Numbered from the stretch's first letter, positions 17,696 through 26,589 are shown. The stretch is 64,000 nt of DNA from Candidatus Thalassolituus haligoni (GCF_041222825.1 NZ_CP139482.1:1953001-2017000); one strand, 5' to 3'. Numbers and translations: made by a program. Notes: a model not told the origin generated them from the sequence alone.

Positions 17696-18904
17696 ATGAA
17701 ATACCCATGCACTTCCATCGCCCTGATTCTGGCTGGCCAGACACTGACACTGGCGTCACCGTTTGCATTTGCAGACAGTACAGCAACAGACACCCCGGAA
17801 GCCTTGCAGCAGCGTTTGACTGCACTGGAACATGACGTTGAAACCTTACGCCAGCGCGCTCTGGTGAGCAGCGACAAGGGTGCTCTGGTTATCGGCGATA
17901 CTCATCTGACCATTGGTGGTTATGTTCGCGGCGATCTGGTGTACACCGATCATGGCGTTAATGGCAAAAATGCGTTGCTGGGTGCCCCTTATGTCAAGGC
18001 GGCCGACGACAGTCAGAGTCAGCGTCTGGACATGACTGCACGGGAATCCCGGTTGTATATCAAAACCCGCACCATGGCGGGCGACAAGCCACTGAGCACG
18101 CATCTGGAAGCGGATTTTTACGGCAGTGATGGCACCGAAACCGTGTCCAACAGTCATGGTTTGCGTTTGCGCCACGCTTACGGCAGCTGGGGTAATCTGT
18201 TGATTGGCCAGACCTGGTCGACGTTTATGGATCTGGCGGCATTGGGTGACCTGAACGCCTTTGGTCAACATGCCTCAGCTATTTTTGTGCGTCAGACGCA
18301 AGTGCGTTATACCCAACCGTTCAGCGGTGGCAGCCTGATGCTGGCGCTGGAAAATCCGGAAGACGGCGGTGACGATAACAAAACGCCCGATCTGGTGGTG
18401 CGTATCAATGCCGATGGCCGCTGGGGTCACGCCTCGTTGGGAGCGGTCAGTCGGGAATTGTCCGATGGCGTTGACCACCAACGCGCTTCGGCATTGAGTT
18501 TGACCGCCAAATTCCCGCTGGGCAGCAGCGATGATGTCCGGTTGCAATACAATCAGGGTGCGCTGGGCCGTTACATGGGCCTGGGCAGCTACCCGAATGA
18601 AGATACCGCTCGCCCGCGTTTGCAGGGTTTTGACAGCTGGGGTGCATCACTGGCATTGCGCCACGTCTGGTCGCCTGCATTGGCATCCACGCTGATGATG
18701 TCCCGCACTGGTGCCAACGATGACGCGGCAGAAGGCGGTATTGACACCACCAAGTCATTGCATGCCAACCTGATGTGGACAGCAACGGCCAAGGTGCGCT
18801 TTGGTGCAGAATTGGCAAAATGGAACGTCGCCACCATGAGCAGTGGTGAAGCGGTTGAAAAAAGCATGAAAGCGCTGCAATTGTCGACCCGCTTTATGTT
18901 CTGA
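17696..18904 (+). CDS. DcaP-like outer-membrane porin
   Basis: 402 residues. A signal peptide of about 26 residues ends AFA. A short coiled coil follows (LQQRLTALEHDVETLRQRA), then TIGGYVRGDLVYTD, and the protein ends in a terminal aromatic (STRFMF), as beta-barrel porins do. The N-terminal coil with LTIGGYVR is the signature of the DcaP family, trimeric channels for di- and other carboxylates. It sits between a binding protein and an acyl-CoA synthetase, suggesting joint uptake and activation of an organic acid. Confidence 0.85.
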   Translation: MKYPCTSIALILAGQTLTLASPFAFADSTATDTPEALQQRLTALEHDVETLRQRALVSSDKGALVIGDTHLTIGGYVRGDLVYTDHGVNGKNALLGAPYVKAADDSQSQRLDMTARESRLYIKTRTMAGDKPLSTHLEADFYGSDGTETVSNSHGLRLRHAYGSWGNLLIGQTWSTFMDLAALGDLNAFGQHASAIFVRQTQVRYTQPFSGGSLMLALENPEDGGDDNKTPDLVVRINADGRWGHASLGAVSRELSDGVDHQRASALSLTAKFPLGSSDDVRLQYNQGALGRYMGLGSYPNEDTARPRLQGFDSWGASLALRHVWSPALASTLMMSRTGANDDAAEGGIDTTKSLHANLMWTATAKVRFGAELAKWNVATMSSGEAVEKSMKALQLSTRFMF

Positions 18905-18988
18905 GATGCGCCGTCGGCATGCCCGGCGGTATGACAGAGTTCGATGAAATTGACACTGGGTTCTCCATCGCTTGATCGAGATCCATTT

Positions 18989-19015
18989 GCCCTGAATTGC
19001 GTCAGGGCTTTTTTT
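18989..19015 (+). terminator. Rho-independent terminator after the porin gene
   Basis: Stem GCCCTGA (18989-18995), loop ATTGCG, stem TCAGGGC (19002-19008), followed by seven T. It ends the porin transcript before the acyl-CoA synthetase gene, which should have its own promoter. Confidence 0.9.
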
Positions 19016-19062
19016 GTTTCAGGCAGACAGCCTATCTTGTCTGTCCCACCCGGAGAATAACC

Positions 19063-20715
19063 ATGAAAACAAAAATAGTGGCACCCACCGAGCAGGCGTA
19101 CCAGTCACCACTGCTGATCAAAAGCCTGCTGCTGTCTGGCAAACGCTACGAACCCACGCGGGAAATTGTTTACCGTGACCTGATACGCTACGACTACACC
19201 ACGCTGTATCAGCGTATCTGTCGGCTGGCCAATGTCCTCACCACCATGGGTATACAGGCAGGAGACACCGTGGCAGTGATGGATTGGGACAGCCACCGTT
19301 ACCTGGAAGCCTATTTTGCCGTACCTATGATAGGTGCCGTGTTGCATCACGTGAATGTGCGCCTGAGCCCGGATCAGATCAGTTACACCATGACCCATGC
19401 CGAAGACGACCTGTTGTTGGTACACGACGATTTCCTGGCAGTGGCTGAACAGATCGTACCGCAGGTGACGCGCTTGCGCGGCGTGGTACAACTGACCGAT
19501 GGTGTCAGTGCAACCGAGACCAGCCTGAATACGCTGGGCGAATACGAGCAATTACTGGCCGCTGCCGAAACACAGTATGATTTCCCGGATTTTGACGAAA
19601 ACTCCGTTGCCACTACGTTTTACACCACCGGCACCACCGGCAATCCCAAAGGTGTTTATTTCAGTCATCGACAGCTGGTATTGCATACCTTGAATAGCGC
19701 CATGACGCTGGGCAGCATTGACGGCCTGGGGGCATTCCGTTCCGATGATGTGTACATGCCGATGACGCCGATGTTCCATGTTCATGCCTGGGGTGTGCCT
19801 TATGTCGCCACGCTGCTGGGTGCCAAACAGGTATACCCCGGTCGTTATGACCCCAATTTCCTCGTGGGTCTGTTTCAGAGCGAAAAGGTCACCTTTTCCC
19901 ACGGTGTGCCGACGGTATTGCAGATGATTCTGAACTGTGAGGCAGCAAAGGAGGCGGATCTGTCTGGCTGGAAAATGCTGACTGGTGGCAGCGCCCCGAC
20001 ACTGGGCATGGCGAACGAAATGGCTGAACGCGGCATTCTGTTTTTCACCGCCTACGGCATGTCAGAAACCTGTCCGATTATCACCGCCAGTTACCTGCCT
20101 GCCAGTGTGCGGGCCTTGCCGATGCAAGAACAAATGCCTTACCGCATCCGCACCGGTATTCCGGTGGGTCTGGTAGATATGCAGATCCGCGATATGGAAG
20201 GGAATGAGTTGCCACACGATGGTGAACAGATGGGTGAGATCGTCGTGCGCGCCCCCTGGTTAACCCAAGGTTACTTCAAGGAGCCGGAAAAAAGCGCCGA
20301 GCTGTGGGAAGGGGGCTGGATGCACACCGGCGATGTTGCCAGCATCGAACCGAGTGGCGTGTTACAGATCAAGGATCGTATCAAGGATGTGATCAAGACC
20401 GGTGGTGAATGGGTATCGTCACTGGAAATCGAAAGCCTGATCAGCCTGCATCCCGATGTCAGTGAAGTCGCGGTTGTCGGCGTGCCCGACAAACGCTGGG
20501 ACGAGCGGCCACTGGCCCGTGTTGTCGCCATGAAAGATAGCCAGCTCACTGCGGAGTTGCTGAAGGCGCACCTGCAAGATTATGTGGACAGTGGTCGTAT
20601 CAATAAATGGGCGATTCCGGAAATCATTCATATCGTGGCGGAAATTCCCAAAACCAGTGTTGGCAAGATCAACAAAAAACGCTTGCGTGAAATGATCGCC
20701 AATGACGAACACTGA
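19063..20715 (+). CDS. Medium/long-chain fatty-acid-CoA ligase (AlkK-like)
   Basis: 550 residues of the AMP-binding superfamily. TFYTTGTTGNPKGVYFSHRQ is the P-loop region (about residues 183-202), FFTAYGMSETCP is motif A5, and the A8/A10 regions appear as MHTGDVA...IKDRIKDVIKTGGEW and KTSVGKINKKRLR. The enzyme joins a fatty acid to CoA through an acyl-adenylate. Length and the ending resemble AlkK-type ligases of alkane and fatty acid users. ATG 19063 has GGAG 7 nt upstream; the open frame to 18997 overlaps the terminator and is rejected. Confidence 0.88.
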   Translation: MKTKIVAPTEQAYQSPLLIKSLLLSGKRYEPTREIVYRDLIRYDYTTLYQRICRLANVLTTMGIQAGDTVAVMDWDSHRYLEAYFAVPMIGAVLHHVNVRLSPDQISYTMTHAEDDLLLVHDDFLAVAEQIVPQVTRLRGVVQLTDGVSATETSLNTLGEYEQLLAAAETQYDFPDFDENSVATTFYTTGTTGNPKGVYFSHRQLVLHTLNSAMTLGSIDGLGAFRSDDVYMPMTPMFHVHAWGVPYVATLLGAKQVYPGRYDPNFLVGLFQSEKVTFSHGVPTVLQMILNCEAAKEADLSGWKMLTGGSAPTLGMANEMAERGILFFTAYGMSETCPIITASYLPASVRALPMQEQMPYRIRTGIPVGLVDMQIRDMEGNELPHDGEQMGEIVVRAPWLTQGYFKEPEKSAELWEGGWMHTGDVASIEPSGVLQIKDRIKDVIKTGGEWVSSLEIESLISLHPDVSEVAVVGVPDKRWDERPLARVVAMKDSQLTAELLKAHLQDYVDSGRINKWAIPEIIHIVAEIPKTSVGKINKKRLREMIANDEH

Positions 20716-20723
20716 ATGAGTGG

Positions 20724-20746
20724 CTAGGAGCCTGTCGGACTCCTAG
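20724..20746. repeat. Palindromic intergenic motif, copy 1
   Basis: The core AGGAGCCTGTCGGACT is flanked to give the perfect outer arms CTAGGAG/CTCCTAG. Related copies lie at 28918-28937 (reverse) and 35154-35176. It overlaps the left end of the IS remnant. It may be a short dispersed repeat or an IS target hairpin. Confidence 0.6.
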
Positions 20747-21486
20747 CAGGCTGTTGATTTTATTCCTGATGTCTACTGGCTTCGGTAAAATGCTCTTTTT
20801 CAATGGATTCCCGGACTCCCATGCGTGGCGCTGACATTACTCAGGAGCCTCTGTTCACCACCATCAAACTGGATGAACGGGTTCCACACGATCACCCTTT
20901 ACGATCCATCAAAACCCTGTTCGATCAGGCGCTCACCCACATCGATTGGAAACTCAGCCTGATCTATTCCGAGCGTGGGCGGGAATCCATTCCTCCGGAG
21001 CGCTTACTGAGAGCCTTGCTGCTGCAAATCCTCTTCAGTATTCGCAGCGAACGGCAACTGCTCGAGCAGATTCAGTACAACATGCTCTATCGCTGGTTTG
21101 TCGGCCTGAGCATTGATGATCCGGTCCGGGTTTTAAAAGCACTGCCGGGGGCTCATCGTAAAACCGTAGGCGCGGATAAAAACTACGATATCAAGGGGTT
21201 TGTGAAGGAATGCAGGAAGCACCGCATCACGCCCCATGTTGCCCGCAATGACAAACGGCCCGGCGGCTCAGCCATCGATGGTCGAACCAGTCATAAAGTG
21301 GGTTATGCTGCCAGTCAGATTGTGCGTAAACGGGTCGAAGAACCCTTCGGCTGGGGCAAGACCGTTGGCCCCTTACGGCAGTTAAAAGTGAAAGGACTGG
21401 CGAAGGTCAACAGCGCTCTTGAGATGACCATGATGGCTTACAACCTGGTGCGAATGGCAAAGTTACAGGGTCAATCCGTCCGATAA
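20743..21486 (+). mobile_element. IS5-family element remnant, left copy (right end missing)
   Basis: Begins with the terminal repeat CTAGCAGGCTGTTGA (20743-20757), which is also the left end of the remnant at 27376. The first 140 bp or so of both copies are nearly identical. The right end present in the other copy is absent: sequence diverges just after the transposase end and intI begins 22 bp later. A deletion therefore fused the IS to the integron. Confidence 0.85.
20803..21486 (+). pseudogene. IS5-family transposase with internal deletion
   Basis: 227 codons remain open. The N-terminal domain (EPLFTTIKLDERVPHDHPLR, LLQILFSIRSERQLLEQI, RWFVGLSIDDPV) is joined directly to the C-terminal catalytic half (VGADKNYDIKGF, VARNDKRPGGSAIDGRT, VEEPFGWGKTVGPLRQ). 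The usual HSTFSKNRDRLL stretch and the first catalytic Asp are missing at the joint, so the protein cannot be active. Frame is kept across the deletion. Confidence 0.85.
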
Positions 21487-21508
21487 TCCGATAGACAGGA
21501 ACCGCCGT

Positions 21509-22474
21509 TCACATCATCAACCGATCCATCGGACTTTCAGTGCCCGCAAAATGCTGGCCGATCACATGGGTATAGATCTGCGTGGTGGCAACATCCGTAT
21601 GACCCAATAACTCTTGCACGGTACGAATATCCCGGCCCGCACGTAGCAACTCAGTAGCAAAACTATGCCTGAATGTATGACAGGTAACGCGTTTGTGGTT
21701 CATACCACTCTCCGTGACGGCCCGGCTCAGGGCTTTGCGAGCGACGGACTGATGCAGATGATGCCGACAGGTCACTCCGGTATCCGGGTGCAAACACAAA
21801 CCGCTGGAAGGAAACAAGAACATCCAGGCCGGTTGACGGAAGGCATTCGGATACTTTCTCCCCAAGGCATCTGGCAACGAAGGGCCAACACCCTGAGTAT
21901 TATCAATTTTCTGAAATTCTATGGCACTGGCCATCGCTGCTTCAATTTCAGTCTGAAGCGATAAGGAGAGAATTGTCACCCGGTCCTTGTTTCCTTTGCC
22001 GCTGTGTACGGTCAGTGCTCGCCGAGAAAAATCGAAATCCTTGATTCTCAGCCGTAAACATTCAGAAATGCGCAAACCGGAGCCAAATAGCAGCGAAAAT
22101 ATCAGCCGATCCCGATTGTTCATCACGGCAAGAATTCGTCCGACCTCCTGCGATGAGATCACCACAGGCAATTTGGCAGGTTTATTGGCATGTTGAAAGC
22201 CCAGGTCGCCCAGAGGCAATTCCAGATACGTGTTATAGAGAAACGCCAACGCATTCAAGGCCAGCTTCTGAGTATTGACCGAGACATGACGATCATTCGC
22301 CAGAAACCCCAGAAACTGCACCACCTCAGCAGCCCCCATCTCTTTGGGATGTCTCCGCTTTTGGTAACGAATAAAGAACCGAATCCAGTAAACATAGGTT
22401 TTCTCGGTTCGCAGGCTGTAGCCGCGGGTGCGCATAAAGCGGCGAATGTCATTGAGAAAGGGGCTGGAAGTCAT
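21509..22474 (-). CDS. intI: Integron integrase IntI
   Basis: 321-residue tyrosine recombinase. It starts like IntI1 (YSLRTEKTYVYWIRFFIRY, RHPKEMG) and has the catalytic boxes GSGLRISECLRLR, TCHTFRHSFATELLR and LLGHTDVATTQIYTH. It also has the integron-specific insert around LPDALGRKYPNAFRQPAW, which phage integrases lack and which binds the flipped bases of attC. No frameshift is visible, so it is probably functional. It is transcribed away from the cassettes, the normal integron layout. I found no LexA-type box in front of it. Confidence 0.95.
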   Translation of the reverse strand: MTSSPFLNDIRRFMRTRGYSLRTEKTYVYWIRFFIRYQKRRHPKEMGAAEVVQFLGFLANDRHVSVNTQKLALNALAFLYNTYLELPLGDLGFQHANKPAKLPVVISSQEVGRILAVMNNRDRLIFSLLFGSGLRISECLRLRIKDFDFSRRALTVHSGKGNKDRVTILSLSLQTEIEAAMASAIEFQKIDNTQGVGPSLPDALGRKYPNAFRQPAWMFLFPSSGLCLHPDTGVTCRHHLHQSVARKALSRAVTESGMNHKRVTCHTFRHSFATELLRAGRDIRTVQELLGHTDVATTQIYTHVIGQHFAGTESPMDRLMM

Positions 22475-22804
22475 TGATCACTCCTTGATCTGATGTGTAT
22501 GCATATCCAGTATAATTGAAAGTTTGCCCAAATCAATGCGCGCTTTTTCAGAAGCCTTGCGCGCTTTCCCGGACGTTGTTATCGTTAAGGCATTGATACA
22601 CGGAAATTTTTTGCGCAGGTTTACAGATTAATGCGCAAGGCACAAAGGAGTTAATGCGCATGCTCGCTTTCACAGAATGGACTGATCTGGAAATGGATTT
22701 TACTTCCTATTATTCAAGTAGTTACGGTGATTTCCCAGAAACCGGCTTGCCCAGAAACCGCGCATGCGCACTAATAAACTGTTATGCTTCCAGAGGAGTC
22801 AGGA
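22475..22804. other. Integron attI region
   Basis: 330 bp between intI and the first cassette. A core GTTATGC at 22781-22787 marks the insertion point. TTAATGCGCA-like words recur (about 22627, 22653, with related forms near 22535 and 22762) and may be the direct repeats bound by IntI. A possible cassette promoter was not resolved. Confidence 0.7.
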
Positions 22805-23242
22805 ATGACCGATAGATATAGTTACATTAAGGATTTTTCTGAATTGAGTGAGGCATCCCATAAAGGTGTCTATCAATTCTCAATATCGGAGGCAAAAACC
22901 AGAGCCTGTAATCTGCGAGTTTGTGTAAATAACAAATCACATTGCGACCAAATCCTAGAAAGAATATTTAGTAAGCAAATCGTCAATAAGTTACGTACCA
23001 ACAAACCGATCTCGCAGTCTGGGGTTACCGTGAACCTTGAGTCACCTGTAACACTCAAGAAAGAATATTACGCAAGAGAAAAATGGGTATATCTCCTTTT
23101 GTTTCCATCTCCAGAACTACTCCAGGTGGTAGAGAAATTAGAAAGTTGTGAGGCAATTGTTGTTTTTAGTGAAACTAGCCATAGTGATCATTTAATTCAA
23201 TGGTGTGCCGAAAATGAGGTTAAAGCTCTTGTTGCAGAGTAA
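22805..23242 (+). CDS. Integron cassette 1: unknown protein
   Basis: 145 residues starting MTDRYSYIKDFSELSE, with AGGAG 6 nt before the ATG; an upstream ATG at 22784 lies inside the attI core. No family recognised. The protein has no membrane segment. The middle (SPVTLKKEYYAREKWVYLLLFPSPELLQVVEKLESCEAIVVF, residues 84-125) suggests an alternating alpha/beta fold. As the first cassette it should be the best expressed. Confidence 0.7.
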   Translation: MTDRYSYIKDFSELSEASHKGVYQFSISEAKTRACNLRVCVNNKSHCDQILERIFSKQIVNKLRTNKPISQSGVTVNLESPVTLKKEYYAREKWVYLLLFPSPELLQVVEKLESCEAIVVFSETSHSDHLIQWCAENEVKALVAE

Positions 23243-23326
23243 GCATAACAAGGTGGTGTTGTCGCCTTCGGCTGGGACCTCCGTTCCGCTAGCGCTCCAC
23301 TACGGCCCCAAACCACGGCGTTATGA
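23243..23326 (+). other. attC site 1
   Basis: Recombination site between cassettes 1 and 2. It runs from GCATAAC to the core GTTATGA (23320-23326), with inverted inner parts (GGTGGTGTTG... CAACCACGGC-like arms and a central CGCTAGCG palindrome). Confidence 0.85.
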
Positions 23327-23347
23327 ATTATAAGGAGTATTGAGTAT

Positions 23348-24529
23348 ATGGCAGGGTTGAGAGTATTTGTTTCATCTACATGTTATGACTTATCAGTCAT
23401 AAGATCACAATTAAGAATATTTATACAAAATTTGGGGCATGAGCCTTTAATGAGTGATTATAGTGATCTCTTGTACGATCCTAGATTACATACACATACA
23501 AGTTGTGTCGATGAAGTTGCAAATGCTGATGTAGTTGTACTTATTGTTGGTTCAAGGTTTGGTGGGAAAACTGTACCTGAGGCGCTAGCAAAACTTGATT
23601 TTGATGTACTGAATAATGAAAGTAAAAGTACTAAATCTCTCATTAAAAAAGACAATCTATCTGTTACTCAACTTGAAATATTAAAAGCTGTAGAGTCTGG
23701 AATTCCAGTATTTACATTTGTTGACTCAGCAGTTTGGCATGACCATTCTCTTTACGAAAAAAACAAAGATAAATCAATTATTAATGAAATATCATTTCCT
23801 TCCATTGAAAAGCCAGAAACTGCCTCTTTTATCTTTGAATTCATAAATTTCCTTAGGCATAGAGCTAGAGGAAATAGTGTGTTTACTTTTTCTAAACTTC
23901 AAGATATTGAAGACACACTCAGAAGACAGTGGTCTTCACTTTTTCAAAAACTAATTCAAGAGCAACGGACAAAAGCATTTGAGGCTAAACGCCTAGATAA
24001 TTTAACTGAACAATTTGAAGATCTAAAAACGGCAATATTGACTTCAATAGGTACAACAAATGAGAGAGATGTTGCTCGAGGAGTAGTTCGATATAGGCGT
24101 TTACTTGATTTCGTTAAATCATTAGGTATTAAAGATCATAACTTCTTAATTAAAGGGCAACATCCTTGGGATGAGTTGCTTCAATATGCAGAAATAGAAA
24201 AAATAATTGATGCTTCAGATTTACCTGATGAGTTTCTTTATAGACGCCGTAATATGGGTTCTCCACGAGCGAGAATGTTCCTTATAAAGCAAGATGGTAC
24301 TTTTTTCGAGCTTAGAACATCACCTGATTTTTTCCATAGCTTATCACTAGAGTGGGAAGCGTTCATGGAATTACCTGAAGATACTCGAGAGATTATCGTT
24401 GATGCTTTAAGTGAAATGAGACCAAGTATGGGGCCGTTAAGATATATAAGAGAGCCATTTGAATTTTACCTACATGAAAGTTTAATGAAAGATATGGAAA
24501 ATTCTGACATTGACGAAGATAATTCATAA
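23348..24529 (+). CDS. Integron cassette 2: DUF4062-domain protein (possible defence effector)
   Basis: 393 residues. The N-terminal 160 residues match the DUF4062 pattern: RVFVSSTCYDLSVIRSQL, LMSDYSDLLYDP, CVDEVANADVVVLIVGSRFGG. This domain is TIR-like and is often found on STAND/NLR-like and other immune proteins, where it is thought to sense or act on nucleotides or to signal cell death. The C-terminal 220 residues are unknown, with a central helical part and no membrane segment. Its DNA is very AT-rich compared with the chromosome, a mark of recent transfer. AAGGAG lies 10 nt before the ATG. A stand-alone anti-phage role is inferred. Confidence 0.75.
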   Translation: MAGLRVFVSSTCYDLSVIRSQLRIFIQNLGHEPLMSDYSDLLYDPRLHTHTSCVDEVANADVVVLIVGSRFGGKTVPEALAKLDFDVLNNESKSTKSLIKKDNLSVTQLEILKAVESGIPVFTFVDSAVWHDHSLYEKNKDKSIINEISFPSIEKPETASFIFEFINFLRHRARGNSVFTFSKLQDIEDTLRRQWSSLFQKLIQEQRTKAFEAKRLDNLTEQFEDLKTAILTSIGTTNERDVARGVVRYRRLLDFVKSLGIKDHNFLIKGQHPWDELLQYAEIEKIIDASDLPDEFLYRRRNMGSPRARMFLIKQDGTFFELRTSPDFFHSLSLEWEAFMELPEDTREIIVDALSEMRPSMGPLRYIREPFEFYLHESLMKDMENSDIDEDNS

Positions 24530-24615
24530 CAAGTTGCTTAAACGGAAAAATAACAGTCGGCCATCGCTTCGCGATTATAGCCAACCGTTATTTTCCGCTT
24601 AGCAAAGCGTTATGA
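24524..24615 (+). other. attC site 2
   Basis: From TTCATAAC to GTTATGA (core G at 24609). The arms pair well (GCTTAAACGGAAAAATAAC with GTTATTTTCCGCTTAGC), and the central TCGCTTCGCGA forms a hairpin. Similar in type to attC 3. Confidence 0.88.
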
Positions 24616-25028
24616 GTAATCCCAATATCGAGGTTTCAATGGTAACTGGAAGTTGTTTGTGCGGTAATGTTAAATATGAAATATCTGGTCAAATAGGCGA
24701 TATAGTTCATTGTCACTGTCAAACTTGTCGCAAAGCTCATGGTTCTGCATTCTCAAGTGTTGCGGGTGTTCAAAATTCAGATTTTAAATTGGTAGGTGAT
24801 GTGAAACTAGGTTGTTATGAATCATCTCCAGGCAAAAATAGATATTTCTGTCCAAATTGTGCAACTCAAATCTATGCTAAAAAAGACGGCACTAAACATA
24901 TCGTTTTACGCTTGGGTTCATTGGATGGTGATCCAAAATCTAAAGAACTAAATCATATTTGGGTTTCTCAAAAAGCGAGTTGGTATTCGCTCAAGAGCAA
25001 TCTACCAGAGCACCTTGAATTCGAGTAA
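24612..25028 (+). CDS. Integron cassette 3: GFA/CENP-V-like zinc protein
   Basis: 138 residues if started at ATG 24612 inside the attC core; ATG 24639 (MVTGSCLCGN) is also plausible. Zinc ligands are clear: GSCLCGNVKYE, HCHCQTCRKAHG and YFCPNCATQIY, the pattern of the GFA family (glutathione-dependent formaldehyde-activating enzyme-like). Members of this family are frequent integron cassettes, but their role is mostly unproven; glutathione adduct handling is the usual guess. Confidence 0.85.
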   Translation: MSNPNIEVSMVTGSCLCGNVKYEISGQIGDIVHCHCQTCRKAHGSAFSSVAGVQNSDFKLVGDVKLGCYESSPGKNRYFCPNCATQIYAKKDGTKHIVLRLGSLDGDPKSKELNHIWVSQKASWYSLKSNLPEHLEFE

Positions 25029-25031
25029 TAC

Positions 25032-25131
25032 TCATAACAAGTCGTTTAAACGGACAAAAAACAGTTGGCTTTTGTTCGTACCTCACAAATTATAGCCAAC
25101 TATTTTTCGCCGCTTAACGAGGCGTTAGGCA
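25032..25131 (+). other. attC site 3
   Basis: From CTCATAAC to GTTAGGC (25124-25130). Paired arms CAAGTCGTTTAAACGG and CCGCTTAACGAGGCG, with inner AGTTGGCT/AGCCAACT. About 100 bp. Confidence 0.88.
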
Positions 25132-25136
25132 TACGC

Positions 25137-25640
25137 ATGGAACTTATCCCGTACATAGGTCTTGGGTTAATTGTTTTAATCCTTCCCTTAGCTATTCTTA
25201 GCGGAATTCTTCTTTTAATTTGGAAAAAGGTTCCATTTGGAAAGTATGTTTCATCTTTGTTATTGGTAGGCTTTCTGTTCGTTGTTGTTACCGCCATTTG
25301 GCCAATGGATTCGTTTTACAAAGACGAGCTCCAAAATAATGCGGGATTGAGAGTCGATGATGGGTACGAGGTACTTGCTAAGAGTTCTTCTTATCCTGAT
25401 ATGCACGGGGACTATTATTCTGAGGCTGTTTTTCGTGTTTCAGAGTTGGATCTATCAACTTTAGCCGGCGATGTAGCCCCCATAGAGCAGTGTGTAGTCC
25501 CGAGAATGACTAAACCATTCTTGCCTTCGCAGAACGGTGTTATAAAGTGTTGGGGAGCTAACCGGAATATTGATGAGTGGTTCCGATTAACTTACTTTCC
25601 TGACAGTGGCATTCTATACTATAGGTTTGATCAAACATAA
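25137..25640 (+). CDS. Integron cassette 4: small membrane protein, unknown
   Basis: 167 residues starting MELIPYIGLGL. Two membrane helices lie near residues 6-30 (IGLGLIVLILPLAILSGILL) and 38-57 (YVSSLLLVGFLFVVVTAIWP), followed by a soluble domain of about 105 residues with two cysteines (EQCVVP, VIKCWG). No family recognised. The open frame extends back into attC 3, so the ATG just after the GTTAGGC core is the sensible start. Confidence 0.65.
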   Translation: MELIPYIGLGLIVLILPLAILSGILLLIWKKVPFGKYVSSLLLVGFLFVVVTAIWPMDSFYKDELQNNAGLRVDDGYEVLAKSSSYPDMHGDYYSEAVFRVSELDLSTLAGDVAPIEQCVVPRMTKPFLPSQNGVIKCWGANRNIDEWFRLTYFPDSGILYYRFDQT

Positions 25641-25642
25641 AT

Positions 25643-25730
25643 GCCTAACAAAGCCAAGCACAATCGCCCATGCAAAAAGCGCATGGGCTGGACCTCGCTA
25701 TCGCTCGGCCTGTGTTGGCGGCGTTATGCA
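25643..25730 (+). other. attC site 4
   Basis: GCCTAAC (25643-25649) to GTTATGC (25723-25729), the closest match here to the textbook attC ends. The arms AAGCCAAGCAC/GTGTTGGCG-like pair, with a GCCCATGC...GCATGGGC inner stem. Confidence 0.92.
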
Positions 25731-25749
25731 TCAAAGAAGGAGTAGCAAC

Positions 25750-26589
25750 TTGACCGATAAGACAGAAAAAAAAGAAGGTTTCCCTCTCTGGGAATGGGTT
25801 AAAGCAATTTCAATACTAATAATTGTTGGAGTGTTTTCATACAAGGTATATTTGACACCAATTAATCTAACGGTAGATTTTCCAACTCTCCTCTCGCTTC
25901 TTCTAGCTCTATTTTCTGTTGGCTTAGCAGCGCTTTTCTATTTTAAAGCTACAGAAACAAGCAACACTTTTTATGATAATACATACAACTTTACGAAGGA
26001 CATTGCCCAGCTTTTGGTAAAGATAGAAAGTGGTTTTGGTGAAAAGCTTAGGAATCTAGATGAAGGTTACGCTGCAATGCGGAGTCAGCTTCAAAGAGAC
26101 CCTAGTTACAATTCTGAGACCAAAGAAACAAAGCAGAAAATTGAAGGCGAGAAACAAGAAATCGAAAAAGTTCTTGAAGAGAGAAACGCAATTCTTAGTA
26201 ACCTGTTAGAAAGATCCCAACTTGAGCAAGACGAAAAAGAGAAGGTTCTTGCAGAGTTGGCCGAAAAAGAAAAAGAGCTAGAAGAATCTCAGAAAGAATT
26301 AAATAGAATGAATAAGCGGCTCTTTATGGAGCGAATGAAGAAGAGGGAACTTAGAGATGATTTTGATTCAGGGTTAGAGAGATATACATATGAACGTATT
26401 ATTGAAGGAATCGGACTTGAACGAGTTATGCATCTCAGCTCACTTGGTATTAAGAAGCAAGTAGATCAGTTGTTGAATGAAATGCCGCATCAATACATTG
26501 AAGATTTAGAAAAAAATGGATACTTCAATAATGGCATTACAAGGAAAGGCGTTGAATTCATAAGGGAATTGGCACGTAAAAATGCATAA
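25750..26589 (+). CDS. Integron cassette 5: membrane-anchored coiled-coil protein
   Basis: 280 residues from a TTG at 25750 with AAGGAG 7 nt upstream. Two membrane helices (WVKAISILIIVGVFSYKVYL and TLLSLLLALFSVGLAALFYF, within residues 14-70) are followed by a long charged coiled coil (about 110-205; KIEGEKQEIEKVLEERNAIL, AELAEKEKELEESQKEL). A C-terminal helical domain ends FIRELARKNA. No known family recognised. A membrane anchor, a coil and a small end domain is a layout seen in several abortive-infection proteins, but this is only an architectural hint. Confidence 0.6.
   Translation: MTDKTEKKEGFPLWEWVKAISILIIVGVFSYKVYLTPINLTVDFPTLLSLLLALFSVGLAALFYFKATETSNTFYDNTYNFTKDIAQLLVKIESGFGEKLRNLDEGYAAMRSQLQRDPSYNSETKETKQKIEGEKQEIEKVLEERNAILSNLLERSQLEQDEKEKVLAELAEKEKELEESQKELNRMNKRLFMERMKKRELRDDFDSGLERYTYERIIEGIGLERVMHLSSLGIKKQVDQLLNEMPHQYIEDLEKNGYFNNGITRKGVEFIRELARKNA

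Noticed and set aside
22475..22804. LexA box for SOS control of intI
   Set aside because: No CTG-N10-CAG site with a good core was found; CTG...CAG near 22495-22515 has the wrong spacing.
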